DNA from: a bacterium
GTDB taxonomy: Bacteria; Planctomycetota; Planctomycetia; Planctomycetales; Planctomycetaceae
Length of the DNA: 64,000 nucleotides
Direction of reading: 5' to 3'
Assembly: GCA_016125225.1 (NCBI GenBank)
Contig: WGME01000004.1
Coordinates: 1-64,000, forward strand
A program made the translations under genes and the position numbers. Below the pieces are notes generated by a model, which saw nothing but the letters and a program-made list of their open reading frames with translations, ran no database searches and was not told the DNA's origin. The first letter of the stretch is position 1; each line of letters opens with the position of its first letter. Positions 32,945-41,939 of the stretch are shown piece by piece.

Positions 32945-33352
32945 TCAAACATCCTGCCAGTCGTCGGATTCGTCCGCAAAGAAATCATACTCGAAAGGTC
33001 GGCTGTGGAGCCAGAAGAATGCCGTAAACCAGAACCAGACAAAGGTATGGGCCACGCCGTACACCCAGAGGGGGAAGCCCAACTGAAAACATTGTCCGGA
33101 GAGCAGGATGCCCATGGCCGTGAAAGCCGCGACATCAACCACCCGAACTAGCATGATCGGCGAAGACTGTAGAAGAACCCCGGCCATGATCCCCGCGACA
33201 ATGCCGAAGCCGGATACGAGGAAGACAAACCCAGTCAAGCCGCCATCCACCATGGTCTTATACAAGTAAAGATCGTAGACCAGAGCGATCAAAAGGATCG
33301 TGCGTTGAGTGCCTTGAACACGCTGAAGAAAACGTCGGAGACGGTTCGGCAT
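32945..33352 (-). CDS. Small multi-pass membrane protein of unknown function
   Basis: I start at the ATG at 33352 (MPNRLRRFLQRVQGTQ); the frame continues to 33472 with less protein-like residues. The 135-residue product has four hydrophobic helices (about 18-36, 40-62, 66-86 and 92-115) and an acidic C-terminal tail. No family recognised. It is upstream of hflX on the same strand, about 115 bases away. Confidence 0.55.
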   Translation of the reverse strand: MPNRLRRFLQRVQGTQRTILLIALVYDLYLYKTMVDGGLTGFVFLVSGFGIVAGIMAGVLLQSSPIMLVRVVDVAAFTAMGILLSGQCFQLGFPLWVYGVAHTFVWFWFTAFFWLHSRPFEYDFFADESDDWQDV

Positions 33353-33483
33353 GAGAGGTCCCAATCGTGATGCAGGATCTCCTACCGGGCGGTAGGACTT
33401 TCGAGCAGCAGACCCATCGTAACTGTGACGCAGCCAAGGTGTGAGAGAAATCCTCACCGTTTCCAGGACCATAAAAGGCGAGC

Positions 33484-33512
33484 GGCCGAATCACTGCGGG
33501 AGTGATCCGGCC
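33484..33512. repeat. Hairpin repeat (first copy of GCCGAATCACTnCGGGAGT)
   Basis: GGCCG and ATCACT pair with AGTGAT and CGGCC around the five-base loop GCGGG with one mismatch, giving an 11-base-pair stem. The core GCCGAATCACTGCGGGAGT (33485-33503) recurs as GCCGAATCACTACGGGAGT at 33678-33696 with one difference and without a closing arm. Both lie in the 608-base gap 33353-33960, which otherwise holds no gene; a further short stem GGCCCG/CGGGCC lies at 33556-33575. Confidence 0.5.
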
Positions 33513-33960
33513 TGCTGAGGGCATGAGGAATGAGGTGTGCGTGTGGGCAGGGCGAGGCCCGTCTCCCGTCGGGCCGGCAGGGTATTCTCTCTCGAACCAG
33601 ATCGGGTCAGTGAAACTGAACCCGGTGTTCCGTAACATTCATTGGCTTTCGCCGAGAAACCATTTAGCACAGGGCATGCCGAATCACTACGGGAGTCTGA
33701 AATTGGTGGAGAATGATTTTCGTAACTGCTGATTTACAAAGCAGATCGAGCAATTATTGAAAAACTGGCAATTGGCTTTTTCCGACTATCCCTTCCAGGC
33801 GTTGTAAACGTTACATTCGCCTCTGCCTGTAAAGCTTGCAAAAACTACAAGGCAGAATAGCAGGCTGGGATGAATGAGTGGTATGCGTTGCTTTTCTCGC
33901 TGTTGGCTTTTCTGCCAGCGGAATTGAGATCGGTCTGCGGGCGACATATGCTCCGCATCC

Positions 33961-34605
33961 ATGCGAATCATTGCTGGGAAATATCGTCGACGGAAGCTGC
34001 ATACCAATCCGGGAAACACCACCCGGCCGATGCTGGATCGAGCCAAGGTCATTTTGTTTGACCGGATTCGCGACTGGCTCCCCGGTGCCAGGGTGGCTGA
34101 CCTCTTTTGTGGGACGGGGACGTTGGGCCTCGAGTCTCTCAGCCGTGGGGCCGAACGGGCCGTCTTTGCTGAGCGCGATCACAAGGCGCATGAACTTCTC
34201 CGGCAGAATGTGGCGACATTGGGGGCGGAATCGCAATCGCTCTGCTGGCGTGTCGATTTGTCCCGTTGCTCCTTTCAGCCAAAAGGGGATATTGCCTGGA
34301 CGCCCTATCATGTCATTTTCTTCGACCCGCCCTATAAAGACGCGGAATCAATTGCTCCCGGCGATCAGTGGTATCGTGCTCTGCAACGGTTGGGCCGGCC
34401 GCACCTCAGCGAACCGGGGGCCCTCTTGATTGTGCGGACGTCTCGCGAATCTCATCCACAGTTACCCGCGATTTGGGAACCGCGTGAAGAGTTGGAAGTG
34501 GCTAGCATGCGGATTGTGATCGCACGCCGCACAGACGCCGTGGCTGACGATTCTCTCGGCGACCCAGTTGCAGAGCCAGACGCAGAACCGCACACTGATA
34601 CGTGA
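33961..34605 (+). CDS. rsmD: 16S rRNA (guanine(966)-N2)-methyltransferase RsmD
   Basis: The 214-residue protein starts MRIIAGKYRRRKLHTNPGNTTRPMLDRAKVILFDRI, the RsmD N-terminus with the TRP-DRxKxxLF motif. The SAM-binding loop is VADLFCGTGTLGLESLSRGA (about 45-64), and the catalytic DPPY sits in FFDPPYKDAE (about 120-129). It methylates G966 of 16S rRNA in the small subunit. The C-terminus carries an extra acidic tail (VADDSLGDPVAEPDAEPHTDT). No coaD gene, its frequent neighbour, is seen downstream. Confidence 0.92.
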   Translation: MRIIAGKYRRRKLHTNPGNTTRPMLDRAKVILFDRIRDWLPGARVADLFCGTGTLGLESLSRGAERAVFAERDHKAHELLRQNVATLGAESQSLCWRVDLSRCSFQPKGDIAWTPYHVIFFDPPYKDAESIAPGDQWYRALQRLGRPHLSEPGALLIVRTSRESHPQLPAIWEPREELEVASMRIVIARRTDAVADDSLGDPVAEPDAEPHTDT

Positions 34606-34677
34606 AAGCCGCACCCTGGTCGGTTTCCCTTTTCCTGCCAGCCATCCCATCGATCGATCTGCCGGGAGTTGCTCCCT

Positions 34678-35649
34678 ATGCCCGTCATTCCTCAGACGCG
34701 TTTGCATCGTGTGTATCTGGTCGAACGCTGGGGCGACACGCTCGTTGTGGTTCCCAAAGGGGATGCCGCTGGCTTCAGTGTCTCCTCGGTCAACACCGAG
34801 ATGGCATCGATCATGGGCTTGGCCGAATCAGGTTTGACGAAACATCTGGTCGTTGATCTCAAGTCGGGCAATTATTTTGGCTCAGTCGTGTTGGGGGCAC
34901 TGATTCAACTGGGAAATACGGTGCGTGCCCGCGGCGGACGCATCGCCCTGTGCGGGGCCTCCACCGACATGCAAGACATCTTGCGGTTGATGAAACTCGA
35001 TCAGATGTGGGAGATGTTCGCGGATCGGGGAGCCGCCTTACGAGCCATCGCCAAGATTCCCGTCCGAGAGCAACTTTGGGCACAACGGAGAAAGTTTGCC
35101 TGGCTGATCACACTCACGGCATGCTGGCTGTTGTACTGGTATTTGCCGCGTCCCAAGGCCGGACGTGAGTACTACGAAACCACGAATGAGTTATGGCGTG
35201 AAGTGCTCACCAAGTACGACATGGCCGGTGAAGATGAATGGTCGCGGCTTAAGAAGAAGTGCGAGAATCGACTCACGCCCATCATCGCTGATCTAGAGAA
35301 AGCCGATAAGCGGCGTGTTCTGAAAGACGCGGAGCCCTTCGTGCTGACGGCGATCCGCGACTATTGGCCCTCGACAATGGAGCGGCGTGAAAATCCGAAA
35401 ATCGCTGATAACAGCAAACGCATGGTGCAGTATTTCTTGCGCTGTGCGGAAGCCAGGTTGGAAAATCGACCACTCCCCTCCCCGGCCGGCGTCTTTGCCG
35501 CAGGTGGGGCAGCTGATGCCAAACCGTCTCCCGAGTCACAACCCAACAACGAATTAAACCCGTCCGCGACAACAACGCTGCCAGGCCCGGCGATACCAAA
35601 TGATGCTCCGCAACCCACGCCGGAAGCAAAGCCTCCGGAAACTCCCTGA
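34678..35649 (+). CDS. STAS-domain protein with membrane helix and helical C-terminus
   Basis: A 323-residue protein with an N-terminal STAS domain (about 10-115: GDTLVVVPKGDAAGFS..., HLVVDLKSGNYFGSVVLGALIQLGNTVRARGGRIALCGASTDMQDILRLMKLDQMWEMF), the fold of anti-sigma-factor antagonists. The phosphorylatable Ser/Thr position reads NYFGS. A membrane helix follows (FAWLITLTACWLLYWYL, about 137-153), then a helical region and a Pro-rich tail. The SD-like GGGAG (34664-34668) is paired with CTCCC (34672-34676) in a hairpin just before the ATG. A STAS domain on the N-terminal side of a single helix is unusual and may sense or tether a partner switch at the membrane. Confidence 0.75.
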   Translation: MPVIPQTRLHRVYLVERWGDTLVVVPKGDAAGFSVSSVNTEMASIMGLAESGLTKHLVVDLKSGNYFGSVVLGALIQLGNTVRARGGRIALCGASTDMQDILRLMKLDQMWEMFADRGAALRAIAKIPVREQLWAQRRKFAWLITLTACWLLYWYLPRPKAGREYYETTNELWREVLTKYDMAGEDEWSRLKKKCENRLTPIIADLEKADKRRVLKDAEPFVLTAIRDYWPSTMERRENPKIADNSKRMVQYFLRCAEARLENRPLPSPAGVFAAGGAADAKPSPESQPNNELNPSATTTLPGPAIPNDAPQPTPEAKPPETP

Positions 35650-35714
35650 CGCCAGGTTCGGATGAAGGGGCAATTCCGCCTCCGGAATCCACCCAGCCCT
35701 TCTGGAGAAATGCC

Positions 35715-37052
35715 ATGTCTCGTGCTGTATGCATGCTTTTGCTGGCAGGATTGTACGGCGGAATGACTGCCAGCGCATTCGCCCAGGATCGAGAAACCAA
35801 AGTTCGAAACGACAAGGCCCTGCTCGAAAACAGTGACCACTGGATCTACAACAATCTTCCGCGTGGTTTACGGCAGGCGAAACTGACGAAGCAGCCGGTG
35901 CTGGTGGTGCTGCGCTGCATTCCCTGCGAAGCCTGTCACGACTTCGATGAACAGGTCGTCGAACGCGATCCGAAAGTTCGCGAACTGCTCGATCACTTTG
36001 TCTGTGTCCGCATCCCTCAAGCCAACGGACTCGATCTGGCCCTGTTCCAATACGACTACGATATGTCGTTCGCCGTGATGTTTCTGCATCACGATGGGAC
36101 CTTGCTCGGCCGCTTCGGCACCCGCACCGGCAGAGACAACGAAGCCGAAGACATGCAACTCGAAGGCTTTGCCGAGTCGATGCAGCGGGCTTTGGACCTC
36201 GATGCGAAGTTCGATGACGTCCGCGAATCGCTTGGTGGCAAGATGGGTCCCGCCCCCGAAGTCTACAAATCGCCCGAGCTCTATCCCTCACTGAAAGACA
36301 AATATACTGACAGCCTCGATTACTCCGGCAAGGTGGTGCAGAGCTGTATTCATTGCCATCAAATCCGTGATGCCGACCGCTTGACCTATCGCCTCTCGGG
36401 TCAACCACTGCCGGATGATGTGCTCTATCCCTGGCCGTCGCTCAAAGTCATCGGTATTCAATGTGATCCGAAAACTGCGACCACGGTCAGCCAGGTTCTG
36501 CCGAATTCCCTTGCTGCGGAAATGGACCTGCATCCGGGCGATCGGTTGGTGGCGATGAATGGCCAGCCGTTGCTCTCCGTTGCCGATGCTCAATGGGTGC
36601 TGCACCGCACGCCCGATGAAGGTCAGGTCACATTCACCATCGACCATGAGGGCCAGACGATTCAACACGCCATTACCTTGCCCCAAGGTTGGCGTCAGTC
36701 GTCCGACATTTCCTGGCGGGTTTCTTCCTGGGAACTGCGCCGCATGGCCTTCGGCGGTATGTTGCTGAAGCCGTTACCCGATTCGATAGATCGCAACTCG
36801 CTCAAGCTTACGGCCGATCATCAGCTCGCTTTATTCATCGAACACGTCGGCCAGTACGGCGATCACGCCCGCGCCAAGCAAGCGGGTCTGATGAAAGGAG
36901 ACATCCTCATCGGTTACGATGACCGACACGACTTCACCTCAGAACAGGAACTCTTCGCCCATGCAATGCAGCAAAAGAAACGAGGCGATAAGGTGAAACT
37001 CGAAGTGATCCGCGACGGCGAACGCAAGACCTTCACGATCACGCTACAATAG
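35715..37052 (+). CDS. Thioredoxin-fold/PDZ exported protein with CxxCH motifs
   Basis: The 445-residue protein has a signal peptide (1-23, cleavage after AFA). A thioredoxin-like domain (about 45-170) has CIPCEACH at 68-75: the thioredoxin-type CxxC (C68, C71) overlaps a CxxCH haem-type motif (C71-H75). A second CxxCH, CIHCHQ (211-216), lies in the linker. PDZ domains follow at about 232-325 (QVLPNSLAAEMDLHPGDRLVAMNGQPL) and 355-445 (ARAKQAGLMKGDILIGYDDRHDF). Similar Trx-PDZ proteins are common in planctomycetes. It could be a periplasmic thiol or haem-linked quality-control factor; haem attachment is a hypothesis. Confidence 0.75.
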   Translation: MSRAVCMLLLAGLYGGMTASAFAQDRETKVRNDKALLENSDHWIYNNLPRGLRQAKLTKQPVLVVLRCIPCEACHDFDEQVVERDPKVRELLDHFVCVRIPQANGLDLALFQYDYDMSFAVMFLHHDGTLLGRFGTRTGRDNEAEDMQLEGFAESMQRALDLDAKFDDVRESLGGKMGPAPEVYKSPELYPSLKDKYTDSLDYSGKVVQSCIHCHQIRDADRLTYRLSGQPLPDDVLYPWPSLKVIGIQCDPKTATTVSQVLPNSLAAEMDLHPGDRLVAMNGQPLLSVADAQWVLHRTPDEGQVTFTIDHEGQTIQHAITLPQGWRQSSDISWRVSSWELRRMAFGGMLLKPLPDSIDRNSLKLTADHQLALFIEHVGQYGDHARAKQAGLMKGDILIGYDDRHDFTSEQELFAHAMQQKKRGDKVKLEVIRDGERKTFTITLQ

Positions 37053-37095
37053 TCGTCCTATTGACGACCAAGGTGTTGTTAGCCAATCATGGTCT

Positions 37096-37185
37096 GTCTT
37101 AGCCCCCGGTCAATGACCGGGGGCCGATTAACCGTCGACATTATTTGGAGCGCGCGGCCCCCGGTGACTCACCGGGGGCTAAGAC
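37096..37185. repeat. REP-like double palindrome, copy D (inverted orientation)
   Basis: A 90-base element bounded by GTCTTAG and CTAAGAC, in opposite orientation to copies A and B: its left palindrome is centred GGTCAATGACC and its right one GGTGACTCACC. Read on the minus strand it keeps the GCGCTCC block of A and B, but the rest of the spacer differs. It lies between the Trx-PDZ gene and the Gfo/Idh/MocA gene, 43 bases after the former's stop. Confidence 0.85.
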
Positions 37186-37287
37186 ACTGCGATGGATGAC
37201 CGCGGTATTGGCGATTTCTCCGTCAAATTCGTCCATATTGAGATGTGTTGAGACGAATGGATCGCAATCCCTGGGCGTCTTGAGGTC

Positions 37288-38412
37288 ATGATGTCAGATG
37301 AGTTCCCGACGCCGATTCCGCTGCCGCGTGACAAGTCGCCCGGCATCGGTTGCATCGGGGCCGGGTTCATCATGGCCGACTGTCATCTGGTCGCTTACCG
37401 TCAGCACGGTCTGAATCCCGTGGCGATTGCTGCGCGTGATCGTACTCGGGTCGAAGCGGTGGCGGCTCGGCATGCCATTCCGCACAGCTACACCGACTAT
37501 CGCGAACTGCTGCAGAATCCTGATGTGCAGGTGATTGATATCGCCGTCCCGCCCGATGTGCAGCTCGAAGTGATCGAAGAGGTCGTACAGCACGCCGGGC
37601 ATATCCGCGGCGTGCTCGCTCAGAAACCATTGGGCATCGACCTGGAGCAGGCACGCCACATGGTGGAGCTCTGCGAGCGGGCGGGCATCACCCTCGCCGT
37701 CAATCAGAACATGCGGTTCGATCCCTCCATCCGCACGGCGAAGTCGCTACTCGCTGGCGGTGTCCTCGGCGAACCGGTGCTGGCCACGATCGACATGCGG
37801 GCCATTCCGCACTGGATGCCCTGGCAGCAACATCAGGGCTGGGTGACGCTCCGCATCATGAGCATTCACCATCTCGATACGTTCCGTTACTGGTTCGGCA
37901 GCCCCGAACGTGTTTTTGCCAGCGTGCGGACCGATCCGCGGACGACCTTCCCGCATGATGATGGCATTGCGTTGTACATTCTGGAGTACGCCCATGGTCT
38001 GCGGGCTTCGGGCTGTGATGATGTTTGGACCGGTCCCGCGAAAGAAGGCTCGGCGAGCGACATTGGCATTCACTGGCGGATCGAAGGGACCCGGGGCATC
38101 GCACGTGGCACGATCGGCTGGCCAGACTATCCCGCACGGTCACCCAGCACGCTCGATTACACCACGATCGATCTCGGCGACCAATGGCAATCACCCCGCT
38201 GGGAGGACGTCTGGTTCCCGGATGCGTTCATTGGTCCGATGGCCGATTTGCTGATCGCCTTGGAAGAACGGCACCAGCCCCGACTCTCCGGCCGCGACAA
38301 TCTGCATACGATGGCCTTAGTCGACGCCTGTTATCAATCGGTCGAAGAACACCGGGCGATCAAGTTGGAAGAGATCTTCCAGCACTCCCATCAACCCGCC
38401 GACGAGGCTTGA
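37288..38412 (+). CDS. Gfo/Idh/MocA family oxidoreductase
   Basis: A 374-residue NAD(P)-dependent dehydrogenase. The Rossmann start is [23 protein letters not shown] (about 19-41), NPVAIAARD follows, then [18 protein letters not shown] and the lysine motif LAQKPLGID (about 110-118) with catalytic EKP-type lysine as QKP. The C-terminal domain has the [12 protein letters not shown] histidine pair (about 192-203). Members oxidise or reduce sugars, inositols and related compounds. Substrate cannot be called. ATG is doubled at the start (37288 and 37291), preceded by GAGGTC. The cyclase gene begins four bases after its stop. Confidence 0.87.
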   Translation: MMSDEFPTPIPLPRDKSPGIGCIGAGFIMADCHLVAYRQHGLNPVAIAARDRTRVEAVAARHAIPHSYTDYRELLQNPDVQVIDIAVPPDVQLEVIEEVVQHAGHIRGVLAQKPLGIDLEQARHMVELCERAGITLAVNQNMRFDPSIRTAKSLLAGGVLGEPVLATIDMRAIPHWMPWQQHQGWVTLRIMSIHHLDTFRYWFGSPERVFASVRTDPRTTFPHDDGIALYILEYAHGLRASGCDDVWTGPAKEGSASDIGIHWRIEGTRGIARGTIGWPDYPARSPSTLDYTTIDLGDQWQSPRWEDVWFPDAFIGPMADLLIALEERHQPRLSGRDNLHTMALVDACYQSVEEHRAIKLEEIFQHSHQPADEA

Positions 38413-38416
38413 TGTT

Positions 38417-39232
38417 ATGCGATTTCTGATGCGCGTCATTTCCGTGATCTTGGCGTTGGCTGGATGGGTCAACTCGGTGTCCGCGCAAGAGAAGGGAACA
38501 CCACCCTCTCCCACGCTCGACGCTCTTGTCTCCGGGCGATTGAAGATCGTTGATCTTACCTGGACGCTTGATGAGACCAATCCCTATTGGCCGGCGGCGA
38601 ATTACGAACCCTTTCGGTTGACGACGATCGCGACGCTCGAAAAGAACGGAGTCCTTTCCAAGGCGTTCTACACCCCGGAGCATCTGGGAACCCATCTCGA
38701 TGCCCCGAATCATTTCGAGGCGAATCAGCCATCGGTTGATGAACTGCAACCGATTCAACTTTTCGCACCCGGCGTGGTGATTGATGTCAGCGCGCGTTGT
38801 GAAGTCGAACCCGATTTTCGCTTGAGTGTGGCGGACATCGCGCATTGGGAGCGCGATCATGGCAGCATTCCCGACGGGGCAGTGGTCTTCCTGTTGACTG
38901 GTTGGGGCCAGCACTGGAAGAACTATCCGCGCTACAAGAATCAGGACGCGATGGGCCAAATGCACTTTCCCGGTTACTCCGCCGAGGCCGCCCGCTGGTT
39001 GGTCAAGGAACGCAACGTTCGAGGCGTGGGAATCGACACGCTGAGCATCGATTATGGTCCCTCGAAGGACTTCATCGTGCATCACATTATCAATGGGGCC
39101 GGACGGTACGGATTAGAGAACGTCGCCCGGCTGGAACAACTGCCTGCGAGCGGGTTCTATCTGTCCGTTGCCCCGGTGAAGATCAAAGCCGGTACGGGCG
39201 GCCCGGTACGGCTGATGGCGATCCTGCCGTGA
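38417..39232 (+). CDS. Exported cyclase family protein (kynurenine formamidase-like fold)
   Basis: The 271-residue protein has a signal peptide (1-23, ending SVSAQ) and the cyclase/KynB metal motif LGTHLDAPNHF (about 96-106; HxxxDxxxH). GVGIDTLSIDY and GRYGLENVARLEQLPASGFYLSVAPVKI follow, as in other members. The family includes kynurenine formamidase and polyketide cyclases; a secreted member suggests a hydrolase acting outside the cytoplasm. It starts four bases after the Gfo/Idh/MocA gene, so the two are almost certainly one transcript and may act on the same compound. Confidence 0.82.
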   Translation: MRFLMRVISVILALAGWVNSVSAQEKGTPPSPTLDALVSGRLKIVDLTWTLDETNPYWPAANYEPFRLTTIATLEKNGVLSKAFYTPEHLGTHLDAPNHFEANQPSVDELQPIQLFAPGVVIDVSARCEVEPDFRLSVADIAHWERDHGSIPDGAVVFLLTGWGQHWKNYPRYKNQDAMGQMHFPGYSAEAARWLVKERNVRGVGIDTLSIDYGPSKDFIVHHIINGAGRYGLENVARLEQLPASGFYLSVAPVKIKAGTGGPVRLMAILP

Positions 39233-39253
39233 TCCTTTGCGGGATCTCGCCGA

Positions 39254-40261
39254 TTACACCTTGTGGTAATCGCGGTACCATTTCACAAAGCGGCTGATGC
39301 CCTCTTCGATGGTCGTGGCCGGTTTGAAACCGACATCACGGATCAAATCATCGACATCAGCAAAGGTGGCGGGGACGTCGCCGGCCTGCATGGGCAGCAT
39401 CCGCTTTTCGGCTTTCCTGCCCAGGCATTCTTCCAGCACAGAAATCATGTACATCAATTCCACCGGCTGGTTGTTGCCAATGTTGTAGACGCGGTAAGGG
39501 GCAAAGCTGGTGGCCGGGTCGGGATGGGCACCGGTCCAACTGGGGTTGGGAGCGGCGGTGTTGTCCGCCACGCGAATCACGCCTTCGACAATGTCATCGA
39601 CAAACGTAAAATCGCGACGCATCTTGCCTTCGTTGAAGACGTCGATCGGTTTCCCCGCCAGGATGGCCTCGGCGAACAGCCACATCGCCATGTCAGGACG
39701 GCCCCAGGGGCCATAGACCGTGAAGAACCGCAGGCCGGTTGTGGGAAGTTTGTAGAGCTGGCTGTAGCAATGAGCCATCAGTTCGTTGGCTTTTTTCGTG
39801 GCGGCATACAGGCTCATGGGGTGATCGACATTGTGATGAATCGAGAACGGCATGGTGGTATTGGCCCCATACACCGAACTCGATGACGCATAGGCCAGAT
39901 GCCGGATGCCGTGATGCCGACAGCCTTCCAGGATGTTCGTGAAGCCCACGATGTTACTGTCGATGTAGGCGTGAGGGTTGGTGAGCGAATAGCGGACACC
40001 GGCCTGGGCTGCGAGATGAATGACGATCTCGAAGCCGCCGGTTTTGAAGACCCGATCCATCGCCTCGCGGTCGGCGAGATTGACCTTGTGGAACGAGAAG
40101 CCGGGGCGGTTGGCCAGTTGCTTCAGCCGGTCTTCTTTCAACTGCACGCGGTAGTAGTCGTTGACGACATCGAGCCCAACGACTTCATCACCCCGGTCGA
40201 GTAGCTTCTGGCTGACGTGAAAGCCGATGAATCCCGCGGCGCCGGTGACCAGATAACGCAT
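39254..40261 (-). CDS. NAD-dependent epimerase, UDP-glucuronate 4-epimerase type
   Basis: A 335-residue short-chain dehydrogenase-type sugar epimerase. It has [16 protein letters not shown] (6-21) for NAD binding, the catalytic Ser/Tyr/Lys as ASSSSVYG (about 126-133) and [13 protein letters not shown] (about 151-163), and [19 protein letters not shown], typical of UDP-glucuronate/UDP-N-acetylglucosamine-type 4-epimerases. It supplies nucleotide sugars for surface polysaccharides, consistent with the glycosyltransferases at the left end. The ATG at 40261 has CCTTGAGG-like context but no strong Shine-Dalgarno. It is convergent with the cyclase gene, 21 bases apart. Confidence 0.88.
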   Translation of the reverse strand: MRYLVTGAAGFIGFHVSQKLLDRGDEVVGLDVVNDYYRVQLKEDRLKQLANRPGFSFHKVNLADREAMDRVFKTGGFEIVIHLAAQAGVRYSLTNPHAYIDSNIVGFTNILEGCRHHGIRHLAYASSSSVYGANTTMPFSIHHNVDHPMSLYAATKKANELMAHCYSQLYKLPTTGLRFFTVYGPWGRPDMAMWLFAEAILAGKPIDVFNEGKMRRDFTFVDDIVEGVIRVADNTAAPNPSWTGAHPDPATSFAPYRVYNIGNNQPVELMYMISVLEECLGRKAEKRMLPMQAGDVPATFADVDDLIRDVGFKPATTIEEGISRFVKWYRDYHKV

Positions 40262-40474
40262 GCCTTATTCCTTCCAGACTTTTGAACCGAATTCCATCTC
40301 GGTGACGCCAGGCACTGGCGTAGGGACGCCGCCGTGGTGAGTGTATGCGATGCTCATGAGCAAGGAAAGCGAGGATGATTGTATCGATTGGATTGTTTGT
40401 GATGGCTCGGAAAGGGGTGGGCAGCAGTGGAAACCCTGCAGTCGTGCTCCTTCTCGGCATTTGCGGAACCGAAC

Positions 40475-40504
40475 TTGACCCCATTTTGAAAATTCTTCTA
40501 TAAC
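40475..40504 (+). promoter_or_regulatory. Sigma-70-type promoter for the PpiC gene
   Basis: TTGACC (40475-40480; 5/6 match) and TATAAC (40499-40504; 5/6 match) are separated by 18 bases, about 90 bases upstream of the ATG at 40593. This is the best canonical promoter I saw in the window. The rest of the 331-base gap 40262-40592 shows nothing else. Confidence 0.65.
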
Positions 40505-40592
40505 CCGCGCCACTCGGAGTCAGGCACGGGTCCCAGGGGGGGCTCGAGGAGCGTCTGGCACCTCGTTCCTCAAGGTTCGGAGAGGTTTCATC

Positions 40593-41714
40593 ATGGGTGA
40601 AGGGAATCACCTGTCCACAACCGGGACAACCCCGGCCAATTCACAGCGTCCTCAAAACCGTATGTTGATGATCGTCGGCGGAACCGCCGTGGTCCTCATC
40701 GCGGGTCTCGTCGTCATGCAGACGTTCCGCTCACAACCGGGGCAAGCTGCGGAATCGGCCGGGACAGCCAAACTCGGTACCACCACCCAGCGACCGAATT
40801 ACGCGAAAGTCGGCAAAGACTCCATCACCTATGACATGGTGGCGGAAGAGTGTGTGGCCCGTTATGGCAAGGAAGTTCTCGACGACCTGATCAACCGGAT
40901 GTTGATTCTCCAGGCTTGCGAAGCTCAGGGAGTATCGGTGTCAGAAGAAGAAGTCACCGCCGAAGTGATGCGGATTTCCAAGCGGTTCAATCTGGCTGCC
41001 GATCAATGGTACAAGATGCTGGAAGCCGAACGGAACATCACTCCGATGCAGTACCGCCAAAGCGTCATCTGGCCGATGCTGGCTTTGAAGAAGCTGGCTG
41101 GTGAGCAGGTTGATCTGACCGAAGAAGAAATGAACAAAGCCTTTGTGCGGAACTATGGGCAGCGCGTGAAGGCCCGGCTCATTCTGCTCGATAACCCCCG
41201 CCGTGCCCGGGAATGCTGGGAACTGGCCGCCCAGAATCCTGAAAACTTTGAAAAGCTGGCTCAGGACTTTTCCATCGACCCGAACAGCCGGGCTCTTGGT
41301 GGTACGATTCCTCCCATCCCGCGTTATTCCGGCAACGAGGCCCTGGAAACAGCCGCCTTCAAGTTGAAGGATGGAGACATCTCCGGCTTGATCGAACTGC
41401 AATCGGGTCGCTATGCCATCCTGAAGTGTGAAGGCCGAACCGAACAGGTGGTGACCACCATCGACGAAGTTCGTGACAGCCTCTACGAAGAACTGATGGA
41501 AGCCAAAACTCAGGAATCGATCGCCAAAATCTTCGAAGACATCAAGAAGAACACGCAGATCGACAACTATCTGACACAAACGTCGACCGGTCCGAATCGC
41601 CCCTTCAATGGCGCTGCGGCTGGCGGCATTCAGCAGACCAGCGGTCAAGTCCCGGTTCGTACGGGTATCCGTCCGGCAACGGCGACCTCCCCACGGGCCA
41701 CCACGCCTCAGTAG
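40593..41714 (+). CDS. Membrane-anchored peptidyl-prolyl isomerase (PpiC/SurA-like)
   Basis: A 373-residue protein with an N-terminal membrane anchor (MLMIVGGTAVVLIAGLVVMQTF, about 24-45). A SurA-like helical region (about 75-175) has LDDLINRMLILQACEAQGVSVSEEEV, followed by a parvulin domain at about 190-285 (VKARLILLDNPRRARECWELAAQNPENFEKLAQDFSIDPNSRALGGTIPPI...AFKLKDGDISGLIELQSGRYAILKCEG). Such proteins assist folding of exported or outer-membrane proteins in the periplasm. The tail is Gly-, Thr- and Pro-rich. The start has GGAGAGG upstream, and a good promoter lies at 40475-40504. Confidence 0.9.
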   Translation: MGEGNHLSTTGTTPANSQRPQNRMLMIVGGTAVVLIAGLVVMQTFRSQPGQAAESAGTAKLGTTTQRPNYAKVGKDSITYDMVAEECVARYGKEVLDDLINRMLILQACEAQGVSVSEEEVTAEVMRISKRFNLAADQWYKMLEAERNITPMQYRQSVIWPMLALKKLAGEQVDLTEEEMNKAFVRNYGQRVKARLILLDNPRRARECWELAAQNPENFEKLAQDFSIDPNSRALGGTIPPIPRYSGNEALETAAFKLKDGDISGLIELQSGRYAILKCEGRTEQVVTTIDEVRDSLYEELMEAKTQESIAKIFEDIKKNTQIDNYLTQTSTGPNRPFNGAAAGGIQQTSGQVPVRTGIRPATATSPRATTPQ

Positions 41715-41772
41715 CACTCGCGTTCGCCGCGAGGCAACGCCGAGTGCTGCCCTGTTAGTCCACGTAAACCCA

Positions 41773-41810
41773 TCACGCCATGTTGCGACCGAACCCGCAA
41801 CATGGCGTGA
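41773..41810. terminator. Hairpin terminator after the PpiC gene
   Basis: TCACGCCATGTTGCG (41773-41787) and CGCAACATGGCGTGA (41796-41810) form a perfect 15-base-pair stem with an eight-base loop, followed by CTGTTTGTTG. It is 59 bases past the stop codon. Confidence 0.7.
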
Positions 41811-41858
41811 CTGTTTGTTGGGACTTAAGAAAATCCCGCGCCTGAAACGTGGTGCCAG

Positions 41859-41903
41859 AAACACAAAGACCCACCCGATAGTTACGGGTGGGTCTTTGTG
41901 TTT
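41859..41903. terminator. Long-stem bidirectional terminator
   Basis: AAACACAAAGACCCACCCG-type arms (41859-41877 and 41885-41903) pair perfectly over 19 bases with a seven-base loop and end in a T-run (TTTT at 41901-41904) on the plus strand and an A-rich mirror on the minus strand. It lies between the convergent PpiC and methyltransferase genes and fits a strong Rho-independent terminator for both. Downstream bases 41904-41938 are a CTCAACTCTT-type stutter tract. Confidence 0.85.
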
Positions 41904-41939
41904 TATCTCACTCTCAACTCTTAACCATCAACCTGTGAC

